A DNA stretch of 64,000 bases from Pseudomonas sp. Irchel 3E20 (GCF_900187645.1 NZ_FYEE01000007.1:210531-274530), one strand, 5' to 3'; shown: positions 11,952-23,419, counted from the stretch's first letter. The notes: generated from the sequence alone by a model not told the origin. Numbers and translations: made by a program.

Positions 11952-12461
11952 ACACAACGCCTGTTCGGCCTTGTCGCTGCGCAGGCTGACCCGGCCGCTG
12001 CGTGAGAGCACCACTTGATGGTGGCTCACGCCTCCCTCCCTGGCGCAGATGTGCAGCGTCCCGGCCTGGAACGCCCCGCCCGGTAGTAGCGGCTCGCCCA
12101 GGCTACTGAAGCGTACGTACTGGCGCACCGGGCGATTACCCACAATCGACACCCGCCCATCCTGATACCGCTCGGACAGCACCGGGTTGTTTTTGTCCTC
12201 GTGGCCTGCGCCGCTGATATCCAGAATCACGTTCCAGCCGTGGCTCCAGTCACCCTCCACACCGTGGATAACCACGGTCTGGTTGCGCAGGATGGCCTGG
12301 GTGCGGGCGTGGCCCATGGCGCCGGCCAGTTGCCGGGCGGTGTTTTCTCGGCTAACGGACTCAATCAGCCCCGTGACTGGCGGTACGGCCACGTTCACGG
12401 CAATGGCCGCGATGGCCATGCCGGTCAACAGCTCAATCAGGCTGAATCCTTTCTGACTCAT
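11928..12461 (-). CDS. fimT: Type IV prepilin-like protein, FimT/FimU (GspH) family
   Basis: Minor pilin of the GspH/FimT family, 177 residues. The N-terminus [12 protein letters not shown] is a type III signal cleaved by PilD after Gly5, leaving Phe at position 1 and Glu at position 5 of the mature protein. A C-terminal pair of cysteines (HICAREGG and ALCSQQ) could form the usual disulfide. It lies divergent from pilV and tail-to-tail with ispH. Only one such gene is present, whereas P. aeruginosa has both fimT and fimU; which one this represents cannot be settled here. Confidence 0.8.
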   Translation of the reverse strand: MSQKGFSLIELLTGMAIAAIAVNVAVPPVTGLIESVSRENTARQLAGAMGHARTQAILRNQTVVIHGVEGDWSHGWNVILDISGAGHEDKNNPVLSERYQDGRVSIVGNRPVRQYVRFSSLGEPLLPGGAFQAGTLHICAREGGVSHHQVVLSRSGRVSLRSDKAEQALCSQQGTNA

Positions 12462-12685
12462 GCTTCTTCCTCCTTGGGCGGGGGCTTGCGGTAGGACTAG
12501 TTATAGACCCTGTCTTGCGCCTCTCCGGGACCGAGGCGCGGGGATTATGTTGCCGCGTGTTCCGCTGCCGGGCGTGCCGCAAATCTTGCCGCTACCCTTG
12601 TGCCTGGCCCGCTATTGATCTCGCTGGTTCCAGGAAGGGAGCCGACGATGGTGGCAATTGGCGCCCCCTCAAGGACGATCGACGC

Positions 12686-13132
12686 ATGACTCAAACAACG
12701 GGTGTTCCACTCAAGGCGCAGCAGGGGATGACCCTGATCGAAGTATTGGTGTCGCTGGTGATTCTCGGCGTAGGGCTGCTGGGGGCGGCGGCGATCCAGC
12801 TCAATGCGCTGAAGTACACCGACAGTTCGCGCATCAGCAGCCAGGCCAGTTTTGTCGCCTACGACATGCTCGACCGCATTCGTGCCAATCCCTTGGCCGA
12901 CTACAGCGCCCCGTCTGGCGTCGGCGCCATGAGCGGCATTGCTCAACAGGACTTGGACGACTTCAGGCGCAATATCCTCGACTTCGGCGGCCCCACCGCG
13001 ACCGGCAGCATCGCCATGAACGGGCCCCACGTCACCATCAACCTCAAGTGGGATGACGCCCGGGCCAGCCATCCGGGCACCGCGCCGCTACGCAGTTTCG
13101 TGCTGACCAGCCGCGTCGCGGAGGCTCCGTGA
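12686..13132 (+). CDS. pilV: Type IV pilus minor pilin PilV
   Basis: Minor pilin of the priming complex, 148 residues. The leader ends QQG-MTLIEVLVSLVILGVGLLG, with the Gly-Met cleavage site and Glu at mature position 5. The AAIQLNALKYTDSSR and AYDMLDRIRANP segments are typical of PilV. The frame is open upstream to 12515, but the ATG at 12686 gives a normal short leader. Its stop overlaps the GTG start of pilW, showing translational coupling. Confidence 0.88.
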   Translation: MTQTTGVPLKAQQGMTLIEVLVSLVILGVGLLGAAAIQLNALKYTDSSRISSQASFVAYDMLDRIRANPLADYSAPSGVGAMSGIAQQDLDDFRRNILDFGGPTATGSIAMNGPHVTINLKWDDARASHPGTAPLRSFVLTSRVAEAP

Positions 13133-13842
13133 GGCGCCGCGTTTATGGGGGCTTTGGCCTCATTGAGCTTTTGCTGGCCATGGCGTTGAGCCTGGTGGTA
13201 GTGCTGGGAGTGGTGCAGCTGTTTATCGCGGCCAAAAGCACTTACCTCAGCCAAAGCGCATCGGCTGCGCTGCAGGAAGACGCCCGTTACGTGCTGAGCA
13301 AAATGCTCCAGGAAATCCGCATGGTGGGCCTTTCGGGTTGCCTGGCCAGCATCGAAGACCTGAGTGCGGCGGGGGACTTTTCCTGGCATATCCGCCGGCC
13401 CATCGAATGGGACGCCGCCGCGCGGCGCCTGACGCTGATCGCGGCGGATGTGGGGCAGGGTGGCGGGTTGCCGACCTGGACCGTGCTGACCGATTGCATG
13501 ACCGCCGCCCGGGCCTACACCGGTAGCCGCCGGCCCCCGCCCGGCCAGTGGGCCTTGCCCATCCGACGGCTGACTTACACCGTTCAGGATGGCCAGTTGT
13601 ATACCGGCACCGGAACCGGCCCTAACCAAGCCGTACTGGTGAGCAATGTCGAAGGTTTTGACGTGAGTTTCGGCGTGGCCAACGCTCCGGCCGATCTGGC
13701 GGCGGCCTACTACACCGACACGCCGGGCGACCCCTCCCTCATTCGTAGCGTGCGTTTGGGCCTGGTTCTCAAGGACCCGACCGGTCGGGTGCGCAGCCAG
13801 GCATTCAATGGGCTGGCCGCACTGCGCAACCGGCTGCCGTAG
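13129..13842 (+). CDS. pilW: Type IV pilus minor pilin PilW
   Basis: Minor pilin PilW, 237 residues, starting at a GTG that overlaps the pilV stop (GTGA). The leader ends YGG-FGLIELLLAMALSLVVVLG with Glu at mature position 5. The downstream segments RYVLSKMLQEIRMVGLSGCL and RSVRLGLVLKD fit PilW. It needs PilD for maturation and is expected to act with PilV, PilX and PilE at the pilus tip. A 9-base gap separates it from pilX. Confidence 0.87.
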   Translation: MRRRVYGGFGLIELLLAMALSLVVVLGVVQLFIAAKSTYLSQSASAALQEDARYVLSKMLQEIRMVGLSGCLASIEDLSAAGDFSWHIRRPIEWDAAARRLTLIAADVGQGGGLPTWTVLTDCMTAARAYTGSRRPPPGQWALPIRRLTYTVQDGQLYTGTGTGPNQAVLVSNVEGFDVSFGVANAPADLAAAYYTDTPGDPSLIRSVRLGLVLKDPTGRVRSQAFNGLAALRNRLP

Positions 13843-13851
13843 GGGGTTGCC

Positions 13852-14313
13852 ATGAGGAACCCCGCGCAGCGCGGTATGGCGTTGCTGGCCAGCCTGGTGT
13901 TTTTACTGCTGTTGACGCTGATCGGCCTGTCATCGCTGCAAAACGCCACCCTGCAGGAAAAAATGACGGGCAACCTGATGGCCCGCAACCTGTCCTTTCA
14001 GATCGCCGAATCGGCACTGCGCACGGGTGAAAGTGCGGTGCGGGTCGAAGGCGCAGGCGTGCCCCTTTGCGTGGCCACGCAGTGCCTACCCCCGGCGGAA
14101 TCGGCGTTGGTCACCGAGCCCGGGTTCAATGCTGCCTCCGGGGTGATGTGGGTGGCAGCGGCCCAAGGCCTTTACGGGTTACAGAACCTGGGCCCGGTGC
14201 TGGGGGCCGTCAACGTGCCCGCCGAGACGCAAGCGAACCTGTTCCGCGTCACGGCAGTGGGCATTGCCGGCCAGTCGCGCAGTGTGGTGGAGAGTGTCTA
14301 TGCCCTGTATTGA
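13852..14313 (+). CDS. pilX: Type IV pilus minor pilin PilX
   Basis: PilX-like minor pilin, 153 residues. The N-terminus QRG-MALLASLVFLLLLTLIGL has the prepilin cleavage site but alanine instead of glutamate near position 5, as is common for PilX and its GspK counterpart. NATLQEKMTGNLMARNLSFQIAESAL is a family segment. Its last 14 bases overlap the start of the next small gene. Confidence 0.85.
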   Translation: MRNPAQRGMALLASLVFLLLLTLIGLSSLQNATLQEKMTGNLMARNLSFQIAESALRTGESAVRVEGAGVPLCVATQCLPPAESALVTEPGFNAASGVMWVAAAQGLYGLQNLGPVLGAVNVPAETQANLFRVTAVGIAGQSRSVVESVYALY

Positions 14314-14635
14314 GCGGTACGCCGGGCGGCTGGCGGCTTTTTTCGCCGCCTCGGCCCTTGCATTCACTGATCTGGGTTATGCCGGTGAGCCCGTGCCGGT
14401 GGCAAGCTTGGCGCCGCTGGCAGTGGCTGAGGAACGCTCGCAGGCGCGCAAATACAGCGCTAAAACGCCCGCCACCCCGGCGTTCGGCGTTAAGATGCGC
14501 AACCCGCGGGCACCGGGCGGCTGGGGCGATGAACTCATCCCCGATGGCCAGGCCCGCTACCCCGCCGCCAGCACCGTGCTTAGCGCGGAACCGAGCAGCA
14601 CCGGCCGCCGGATCATGTGGCGACAAATCCAGTAA
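14300..14635 (+). CDS. Small exported protein in the pilY1 position
   Basis: A 111-residue protein of unknown function starting at the ATG that overlaps the pilX stop. It has a signal-peptide-like start (MPCIERYAGRLAAFFAASAL) and a basic, proline-rich body. It sits between pilX and pilE, where P. aeruginosa has the very large adhesin PilY1 and small PilY2. The last residues (STGRRIMWRQIQ) vaguely recall the end of PilY1 proteins, so a drastically shortened pilY1 is possible, but a separate small pilus gene is equally compatible. It has no cysteine, VWA motif or beta-propeller repeat. Confidence 0.55.
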   Translation: MPCIERYAGRLAAFFAASALAFTDLGYAGEPVPVASLAPLAVAEERSQARKYSAKTPATPAFGVKMRNPRAPGGWGDELIPDGQARYPAASTVLSAEPSSTGRRIMWRQIQ

Positions 14636-14650
14636 GTGAGAGCTTGAGGC

Positions 14651-15052
14651 ATGCGCAGATCCAACCAAGGTTTGACCCTGATCGAACTCATGATCGTGGT
14701 CGCGATCATCGGCATCGTGATTACCATCGGTCTTCCCATCGCGACCGAGTACGTGAAGAAAACCCACCGCACCGAAATCGCGGCGTTGTTGACTGAACAG
14801 GCGCAGAACCTTGAGCGCCTGCACTCCAAAACCAATCAATACAGCGGTGCCACCGACCTGAGCCCGGGCAACGACTACTACAACCTCAGCGCGACACTGG
14901 CCGAGCAGACCTTTCTGCTGACGGCGGTGCGCAAGCACGAGGCGTTGATGGTCGATGACAAGTGCGGCGATTTCACCCTCAGCCATACAGGCCAGCGCGG
15001 CAACATCAATACCGCCGAAGGTGTGAGCGAAAAAGACTGCTGGGGGCGTTGA
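14651..15052 (+). CDS. pilE: Type IV pilus minor pilin PilE
   Basis: Minor pilin PilE, 133 residues. The leader ends NQG-LTLIELMIVVAIIGIV, with Glu at mature position 5 and a long hydrophobic helix. The C-terminal disulfide pair is probably DDKCGDF and EKDCWGR. It is the last of the pilV-pilW-pilX-small-gene-pilE series and lies 15 bases after the previous stop. A GC-rich inverted repeat plus tttttt at 15055-15092 may terminate the cluster before thiO. Confidence 0.9.
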   Translation: MRRSNQGLTLIELMIVVAIIGIVITIGLPIATEYVKKTHRTEIAALLTEQAQNLERLHSKTNQYSGATDLSPGNDYYNLSATLAEQTFLLTAVRKHEALMVDDKCGDFTLSHTGQRGNINTAEGVSEKDCWGR

Positions 15053-15107
15053 GCCCGCTGGCCGGGCGCCCTGGGCGCTCGCTGTTTTTTCATTGTGGGA
15101 ACTGAAA

Positions 15108-16208
15108 ATGGCCAATCAAGAACAAGTGCTGATTGTTGGCGGCGGCGTTATCGGGCTGTTGACCGCGTTTAACCTGGCGAGCGCGGGGCGCAGCGTGCTG
15201 TTGCTGGACCGCAGCGGTCTCGGCCAGGAGGCGTCCTGGGCGGGCGGCGGCATCGTCTCGCCCCTGTACCCGTGGCGCTACAGCCCGGCGGTCACGGCGC
15301 TGGCGCATTGGTCGCAGGATTTCTATCCGCGGTTGGCCGAGCAACTGTTTGCCACCACCGGGGTCGATCCCCAAGTGCATACCACCGGCCTGTATTGGCT
15401 GGACCTGGAAGACGAAGCCGAGGCCTTGGCCTGGGCCGAGCGGGAAAATCGACCGCTGCGCGCCGTGAACCTGTCGGCTGTGCAAGAGGCCGTGCCGGTG
15501 CTGGGGGAGGGGTTCGCCCGGGCCATTTACATGGAAAACGTCGCCAACGTGCGTAATCCGCGGCTGATTAAAGCCCTTCGCACGGCGCTGGAAGCCCTGC
15601 CGAATGTGGCCATCATGGAGCACTGCGAGGTCAGCGGTTTTGTCCTGGAAGGCCAGCGGATCGTAGGGGTGCAAACCTCCATCGGCGAGGTGCGGGCCTA
15701 TCAAGTGGTGCTGACGGCCGGGGCCTGGAGCGGCGAATTGCTCAAGACCGTGGGGCTGGAATTGCCGGTCGAACCGGTCAAGGGCCAGATGATCCTCTAC
15801 AAGTGTGAGGCAGACTTTCTTCCGAGCATGGTCCTGGCCAAGGGGCGTTACGCAATTCCCCGCCGCGACGGCCATATTCTGGTGGGCAGCACCCTGGAGC
15901 ACGAAGGTTTCGACAAAACGCCCACCCTATCGGCCCTGGAAAGCCTGAAAGCCTCGGCGGTGGAGCTGATTCCAGCGCTGGCGCACGCCGAGGTGGTCGG
16001 CCATTGGGCGGGATTGCGCCCCGGTTCGCCCGAAGGCATTCCCTACATCGGCCAGGTGCCGGGTATCGAAGGCTTGTGGCTCAATTGCGGGCATTACCGC
16101 AATGGCCTGGTACTAGCGCCGGCCTCCTGCCAGTTGTTCGCGGATTTGCTACTGGGCCGCGAGCCGCTGATCGACCCGGCGCCTTACGCCCCGGCCGGGC
16201 GGATTTAG
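15108..16208 (+). CDS. thiO: Glycine oxidase ThiO, FAD-dependent
   Basis: FAD-dependent amine oxidase of the DAO family, 366 residues, that oxidises glycine to iminoacetate for thiazole synthesis in thiamine formation. The FAD-binding GGGVIG motif lies near residues 10-15, with the family segments GQEASWAGGGIVSPLYPWRY and the C-terminal HYRNGLVLAPASC. The ATG at 15108 gives the MANQEQVLIVGGG start. In P. aeruginosa the corresponding gene also lies between pilR and the minor pilins. Its end overlaps the sigma-54 activator gene by 4 bases, tail to tail. Confidence 0.9.
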   Translation: MANQEQVLIVGGGVIGLLTAFNLASAGRSVLLLDRSGLGQEASWAGGGIVSPLYPWRYSPAVTALAHWSQDFYPRLAEQLFATTGVDPQVHTTGLYWLDLEDEAEALAWAERENRPLRAVNLSAVQEAVPVLGEGFARAIYMENVANVRNPRLIKALRTALEALPNVAIMEHCEVSGFVLEGQRIVGVQTSIGEVRAYQVVLTAGAWSGELLKTVGLELPVEPVKGQMILYKCEADFLPSMVLAKGRYAIPRRDGHILVGSTLEHEGFDKTPTLSALESLKASAVELIPALAHAEVVGHWAGLRPGSPEGIPYIGQVPGIEGLWLNCGHYRNGLVLAPASCQLFADLLLGREPLIDPAPYAPAGRI

Positions 16209-17191
16209 TCCAGGCCGAGTTTTTTCAGGCGATAGCGCATCGAGCGAAAGGACAGGCTCAGGCGTCGGGCCGCCGCGGTACGGTTCCAGCGCGTTTCCTC
16301 CAGGGCCTGAAGGAGCAGGCTGCGTTCGATGTGTTCCAGGTGTTCTTCCAGGTTGTTGACGTGCGCCAGGCTGATCCCCTGCAGTTCAACCGGGCCCGGC
16401 GACGCTGGCAGATAGAGGTCGCTGGCCTCGATCAAAGGGCCGTCGCACAGCGCATAGGCGCGTTCCAGCAGGTTCTCCAGTTCCCGTACGTTGCCGGGGA
16501 ACGGATAGTTTTTCAGCACTTCAATGGCTTGCGCATGCAAGCGTGGGCGGGCGGAACCTGGGCGGCGGGGAATTCGCCCGAGGATGTGGTTGGCCAGCAG
16601 TTCGATATCCTCGCGCCGTTCGCGCAATGGGGCGACCCGCAGTTCAATCACATTCAAGCGATAGAACAGGTCCTGGCGAAAGCGCTGGGCGTGGACTTCG
16701 GCCCGCAAGTCCTTGTGGGTGGCGCAGAGGATGCGCACGTCAACCGGTTCCTCGCGCTGCCCACCCACCGGGCGCACGGCTTTTTCCTGCAGGGCCCGCA
16801 GGAGCTTGACCTGCATTGCCAGCGGTAAGTCCGCCACTTCGTCGAGAAACAGTGTGCCGCCGTGTGCGGCCTGGAACAGCCCCGGTTTGTCATCGCCCGC
16901 GCCGCTGAAACTGCCTTTGCGGTGGCCGAAGAACTCGCTTTCCATCAGCTCGGCGGGAATGGCGCCGCAGTTGATCGGCACAAAGCCGTGCCCGGCCCGG
17001 TGGCTGCGTTGGTGCAGGGCCCGGGCCACCACCTCCTTGCCGCTGCCGGATTCGCCGCTGATGTAGATCGGCGCATGGCTATTGGCGAGTTTGTCGATGT
17101 GTTGGCGCAGGCGTTTGATGGCCGGAGAGTCACCGAGCAGACGCGGGGCGTCTTCGGCGGCGAGGCGCGGGTGTCGGGAATGTGGGTTCAA
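16205..17191 (-). CDS. PilR-like sigma-54 activator without receiver domain
   Basis: A 328-residue sigma-54-dependent activator. The AAA+ domain starts almost at once: Walker A GESGSGKE at residues 46-53, the sigma-54 contact loop GSFSGA (usually GAFTGA) at 93-98 and Walker B GGTLFLDEVA at 111-120. A Fis-type helix-turn-helix (NRTAAARRLSLSFRSMRYRL) ends the protein. Position next to thiO and the pilin genes and sequence fit PilR, but full PilR has about 445 residues with an N-terminal response-receiver domain. None is encoded here, and no pilS precedes it. It may act constitutively or under another control. Confidence 0.85.
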   Translation of the reverse strand: MNPHSRHPRLAAEDAPRLLGDSPAIKRLRQHIDKLANSHAPIYISGESGSGKEVVARALHQRSHRAGHGFVPINCGAIPAELMESEFFGHRKGSFSGAGDDKPGLFQAAHGGTLFLDEVADLPLAMQVKLLRALQEKAVRPVGGQREEPVDVRILCATHKDLRAEVHAQRFRQDLFYRLNVIELRVAPLRERREDIELLANHILGRIPRRPGSARPRLHAQAIEVLKNYPFPGNVRELENLLERAYALCDGPLIEASDLYLPASPGPVELQGISLAHVNNLEEHLEHIERSLLLQALEETRWNRTAAARRLSLSFRSMRYRLKKLGLD

Positions 17192-17300
17192 CGCGATGTC
17201 CGTCCATGGGCAAACAGCAGCCGCCTCCTTGGCGTGCTTTGCAGTCTAGGCATGCAGGGCCGACTTTACCGGCCCTGGTTGTCGCAAGTTATGTGGCGCC

Positions 17301-17528
17301 TTAGGACGGGCGCGGGCCTTGTTCCAGGTGGGGCTGGCTGCAATACCATTGCTGTTCCAGGCTCAGGGCGCGGTCCCTGGGCAGGTGTACGCCGCAATGG
17401 GCGCAACGCACCATGGGCGCGGCGCTTTGCTCGGGTGGCGGGGTGGTGGCGGATGTCGAGCGCTTGAATTTGCGCCAGAACCATACCGCAGCGGCAATCA
17501 GGGCGATCCAGAACAGTAAACGAAGCAT
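17301..17528 (-). CDS. PP0621 family small membrane protein
   Basis: A 75-residue conserved Pseudomonas protein of unknown function. An N-terminal membrane segment (MLRLLFWIALIAAAVWFW) is followed by basic residues and a cytoplasmic zinc-ribbon-like patch with CAHC and a later cysteine in WYCSQPH. In P. putida the namesake gene also lies beside bamD. Here it fills the space between bamD and the PilR-like gene, where P. aeruginosa carries the pilS sensor gene. Confidence 0.8.
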   Translation of the reverse strand: MLRLLFWIALIAAAVWFWRKFKRSTSATTPPPEQSAAPMVRCAHCGVHLPRDRALSLEQQWYCSQPHLEQGPRPS

Positions 17529-17604
17529 GGCAGTCAGCTTTTTGACGAAAGAGCCGGCAGTTTAGCCAAGGTGCTGGGCAGCGCCCAGCGCAATAAAGCG
17601 CGGG

Positions 17605-17636
17605 CACAAAAAAGGAGGCTCGAAAGCCTCCTTCTT
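17605..17636 (-). terminator. Terminator of bamD
   Basis: The arms aaggaggct and agcctcctt with loop cgaa have seven consecutive A residues on the plus strand, which give a T-run when read with bamD on the minus strand. It lies just beyond the bamD stop. Confidence 0.85.
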
Positions 17637-17651
17637 GATATTGCCCTGGCG

Positions 17652-18674
17652 TCAGTCGAACACGCCAAAGGTCATATAGCTGAACCACGAGCGGTCGCTG
17701 TTGTTGCCTTCGGCTTCGTGCTGTTCTTCTTCCATCACGTCGCCATTGGCATCCTTAGGCTTGAGCTCGGCCGGGATCGCGTCCTTGGCGTCTTGGTACT
17801 GGCGCATCACGTCCTGGTTGGCGCGGGTTTCGCCCGGCGGCAGCGGTGGACGGGATTCGATCAGGCCCAGGGTGGCCTTGCTCAGCCACGAACGGTTGTC
17901 CGCTTCGGCAACGCTTGGCACGAACTGACCGTCCACCAGGGTGCGGTGGTCCGGGTAGTTGAGCTTGAGGGTTTCCAGGCTGGTGTTGGCCAATTCGTCC
18001 AAGTGCAGGCGCTGGTAGGACTCGACCATTACCGCCAGGCCGTCGCCGACCGAAGGGGTTTCCTGGAAGTTTTCCACCACGTAGCGACCACGGTTGGCTG
18101 CGGCGACGTAGGCCTGACGGGTCAGGTAGTAGTCGGCAACGTGGATTTCGTAGGCCGCCAGCAGGTTGCGCAGGTAGATCATGCGCTGCTTGGCGTCCGG
18201 CGCGTAGCGGCTGTTGGGGTAGCGGCTGGTGAGCTGGGCGAACTCGTTGTAGGAGTCGCGCGCGGCACCGGGGTCACGCTTGGTCATGTCCAGCGGCAGG
18301 AAGCGCGCCAGCAGGCCCACGTCCTGGTCGAAAGAGGTCAGGCCCTTGAGGTAGTAGGCGTAGTCCACGTTCGGGTGCTGGGGGTGCAGGCGAATGAAGC
18401 GCTCGGCGGCCGACTTGGCAGCCTCGGGCTCGGCATTCTTGTAGTTGGCGTAGATGAGCTCGAGTTGAGCCTGATCGGCGTAGCGACCGAACGGGTAGCG
18501 CGATTCCAGGGCCTTGAGCTTGGCGGTGGCGCTGGTATAGCTGTTGTTGTCCAGGTCGGCCTGCGCCTGCTGGTACAGCTCGACTTCGCTCAGGTTTTCG
18601 TCGACGACTTCCTTCGATGAGCAAGCAGCGGTCAATGCGAGGATGGCGATCAGCAGCAGGTGTTTCACTTGCAT
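17652..18674 (-). CDS. bamD: Outer membrane assembly lipoprotein BamD
   Basis: Essential lipoprotein of the BAM complex that inserts beta-barrel proteins into the outer membrane; 340 residues. The lipobox LTAACSS places the lipidated cysteine at residue 18. TPR-like repeats follow ([38 protein letters not shown]). The tail after about residue 250 is longer than in E. coli, as in other pseudomonads. The frame is open further upstream, but the ATG at 18674 fits the signal peptide. It is divergent from rluD with 151 bases between them. Confidence 0.96.
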   Translation of the reverse strand: MQVKHLLLIAILALTAACSSKEVVDENLSEVELYQQAQADLDNNSYTSATAKLKALESRYPFGRYADQAQLELIYANYKNAEPEAAKSAAERFIRLHPQHPNVDYAYYLKGLTSFDQDVGLLARFLPLDMTKRDPGAARDSYNEFAQLTSRYPNSRYAPDAKQRMIYLRNLLAAYEIHVADYYLTRQAYVAAANRGRYVVENFQETPSVGDGLAVMVESYQRLHLDELANTSLETLKLNYPDHRTLVDGQFVPSVAEADNRSWLSKATLGLIESRPPLPPGETRANQDVMRQYQDAKDAIPAELKPKDANGDVMEEEQHEAEGNNSDRSWFSYMTFGVFD

Positions 18675-18825
18675 GGCGGCTTGCGTCCCTATGACGGCCG
18701 CTGTCTTGGGCGGGGCCGTCCTGTTATGATGAGCGCCCCGTTGAAAAGCCTCGGGGCAAAAGACGCCGTATTTAACCACAAGCGCGCAGCCGAAACCAAA
18801 GGCTGTGCCGACGCCCAGTCCGAGC

Positions 18826-19788
18826 ATGTCCGATAAAATTGAACTTCGCGCAGAGGTGCCGTCCGAATTGGGCGGCCAACGCCTCGATCAAGTCGCCGCA
18901 CAATTATTCGCTGAGCACTCGCGCTCGCGCCTTTCCGCCTGGATCAAAGACGGCCGCCTGACTGTGGATGGAGCGGTTATCCGCCCGCGAGACACAGTTC
19001 ATGGCGGTGCGATTCTTGAGCTGACTGCCGAGCAGGAAGCCCAGGGAGAATGGATCGCTCAGGACATCGAGCTCGATATCGTCTACGAAGACGATGACAT
19101 CCTGGTCATCAACAAACCCGCAGGCCTGGTGGTTCACCCGGCGGCCGGGCATGCCGATGGCACCTTGCTCAATGCCCTGCTGCACCACGTGCCGGACATC
19201 ATCAACGTGCCGCGTGCCGGCATCGTGCATCGCCTGGACAAGGACACCACCGGCCTGATGGTGGTGGCCAAGACTATCCAGGCGCAGACCCAGTTGGTGA
19301 CGCAGCTGCAGAGCCGCAGCGTCAGCCGGATCTACGAGTGCATCGTGATAGGTGTCGTGACGGCGGGCGGCAAGATCAACGCGCCCATCGGTCGCCACGG
19401 CCAGCAGCGCCAGCGCATGGCGGTAATGGAGGGGGGCAAGCAAGCCGTCAGCCACTACCGCGTGCTGGAGCGTTTCCGCTCTCACACCCACGTGCGGGTC
19501 AAGCTGGAAACCGGCCGGACCCACCAGATCCGCGTGCACATGGCCCACATCAACTTCCCATTGGTGGGCGATCCGGCCTACGGCGGCCGCTTCCGCATCC
19601 CGCCGGCGGCCAGCGTGACCATGGTCGAGTCCCTTAAAAGCTTCCCGCGTCAGGCGCTGCATGCGCGTTTCCTGGAGCTGGACCATCCGACCACCGGTCA
19701 GCGCATGAGCTGGGAGTCGCCGCTGCCGGACGACTTCGTCTGGTTGCTGTCGCTGCTCAAGCAAGACCGCGAGGCGTTCATCGGATGA
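18826..19788 (+). CDS. rluD: 23S rRNA pseudouridine synthase RluD
   Basis: Pseudouridine synthase that modifies helix 69 of 23S rRNA; 320 residues. It has an N-terminal S4 RNA-binding domain ([24 protein letters not shown]) and a catalytic domain with the [15 protein letters not shown] motif, catalytic Asp138. The start at 18826 gives [12 protein letters not shown]; an upstream ATG at 18805 adds seven residues. Its stop overlaps pgeF by 4 bases, so the two are translationally coupled. Confidence 0.96.
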   Translation: MSDKIELRAEVPSELGGQRLDQVAAQLFAEHSRSRLSAWIKDGRLTVDGAVIRPRDTVHGGAILELTAEQEAQGEWIAQDIELDIVYEDDDILVINKPAGLVVHPAAGHADGTLLNALLHHVPDIINVPRAGIVHRLDKDTTGLMVVAKTIQAQTQLVTQLQSRSVSRIYECIVIGVVTAGGKINAPIGRHGQQRQRMAVMEGGKQAVSHYRVLERFRSHTHVRVKLETGRTHQIRVHMAHINFPLVGDPAYGGRFRIPPAASVTMVESLKSFPRQALHARFLELDHPTTGQRMSWESPLPDDFVWLLSLLKQDREAFIG

Positions 19789-20510
19789 ATGACTGGCTGA
19801 TCCCCGACTGGCCTGCACCGGCCGGGGTACAGGCCTGCGTCACCACCCGCGCGGGCGGCGTCAGCCTGGCGCCGTTCGACAGCCTCAACCTCGGCGATCA
19901 CGTTGATGACAGCCCCGCGGCCGTTGCCGAAAACCGCCGGCGCCTCACCGACCATTTCTCCATCGCGCCTGCCTGGTTGCAGCAAGTCCACGGCATAGAC
20001 GTGGTGCATGCCGACCCTTCGCAGGTCGCCCGGGCAGACGCCAGCTGGACCGCTACCCCAGGCATTGCCTGTACCTCGATGACCGCCGATTGCTTGCCCG
20101 TGCTGTTCTGTGACCGCGCCGGCACCCGCGTGGCCGCGGCCCACGCCGGTTGGCGCGGCTTGGCGGCGGGCGTGCTCGAAGCCACTCTGGACAGCCTCGC
20201 CGTGGCGCCGGATCAGGTGCTGGTATGGCTGGGGCCCGCCATCGGGCCTACGGCCTTTGAAGTCGGCCCGGAAGTGCGCGAGGCCTTCGTGCGGCAGATG
20301 CCAGAAGCGCAGCAGGCCTTCGTACCCAGTGCCAATGCGGGCAAGTTTATGGCCGACATCTACCTGCTGGCGCGCCTGCGCCTGGCGGCCCGTGGTGTCA
20401 CGGCGGTGTATGGTGGCGGCTTCTGCACGGTCAGCGACCCACGCTTCTTTTCCTATCGCCGCAGCCCCCGCACTGGTCGATTTGCCTCCCTTATTTGGCT
20501 CGCGCACTAG
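19785..20510 (+). CDS. pgeF: Peptidoglycan editing factor / YfiH-type multicopper domain protein
   Basis: A 241-residue protein of the YfiH (DUF152, laccase-domain) family. Members have been described as purine nucleoside phosphorylase/polyphenol oxidase and as a peptidoglycan editing factor that prevents L-serine misincorporation. The metal-site motifs TADCLPVLFCD and AAHAGWRGLAAG and the C-terminal GGGFCTVSDPRFFSYRR are clear. It overlaps rluD by 4 bases, an arrangement common in proteobacteria, and precedes clpB. Confidence 0.92.
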   Translation: MNDWLIPDWPAPAGVQACVTTRAGGVSLAPFDSLNLGDHVDDSPAAVAENRRRLTDHFSIAPAWLQQVHGIDVVHADPSQVARADASWTATPGIACTSMTADCLPVLFCDRAGTRVAAAHAGWRGLAAGVLEATLDSLAVAPDQVLVWLGPAIGPTAFEVGPEVREAFVRQMPEAQQAFVPSANAGKFMADIYLLARLRLAARGVTAVYGGGFCTVSDPRFFSYRRSPRTGRFASLIWLAH

Positions 20511-20540
20511 ACTCTGCTGACCTGCGTCAACCTTACAGCG

Positions 20541-20570
20541 CTTGAATCTCCCAGAATCGACCGCATCTAT
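20541..20570 (+). promoter_or_regulatory. Heat-shock (sigma-32) type promoter of clpB
   Basis: A cttgaat element is followed, after 14 bases from CTTGAA, by ccgcatctat. This closely resembles the sigma-32 consensus CTTGAAA, 11-16 bases, CCCCATnT. It lies about 70 bases before the clpB ATG, which fits the known heat induction of clpB. Confidence 0.7.
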
Positions 20571-20641
20571 AGCGGTATCTGGCAGGTTTCTTCATTCAGG
20601 ATGTGTTCATAGCTCCGGCCTGCTCAAAAGGAAGGTGACTC

Positions 20642-23206
<2,565 letters not shown>

Positions 23207-23230
23207 GGTGCAGTCCTGACGCGCCAAGTA

Positions 23231-23259
23231 GAGGCCCTGCATCGCGGGGCCTTTTTTTT
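23231..23259 (+). terminator. Terminator of clpB
   Basis: A GC-rich hairpin (ggccc / gggcc arms around gcatcgc) is followed by eight T residues, 25 bases after the clpB stop. Confidence 0.88.
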
Positions 23260-23391
23260 CGGTAGGGCGTTGAACTCAAAGGAAAAGGCTTGTAAAGTGC
23301 GCCCCGCAGTATGTCAGCCCAAGGCTTTCTTCTCCCCAAGAAGAAAACTGAAAGAAGTCGCAAATCATTGTCTTAAAAGCAATTTAAAGGG

Positions 23392-23419
23392 TTGACAGGG
23401 GTTTTTAAGATTGTAGAAT
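23392..23419 (+). promoter_or_regulatory. Strong promoter of the tRNA cluster
   Basis: A perfect -35 ttgaca (23392-23397), a 16-base spacer and -10 tagaat (23414-23419) are followed by the GC-rich discriminator gcgcgcctc typical of stable RNA promoters under stringent control. It lies about 85 bases before tRNA-Asn. The remaining gap from 23260 to 23391 is AT-richer and shows no gene. Confidence 0.85.

Noticed and set aside
12515..12685. An N-terminal extension of PilV by 57 residues
   Set aside because: The frame is open, but the extension is cysteine/arginine-rich and would destroy the short prepilin leader. The ATG at 12686 fits the family.
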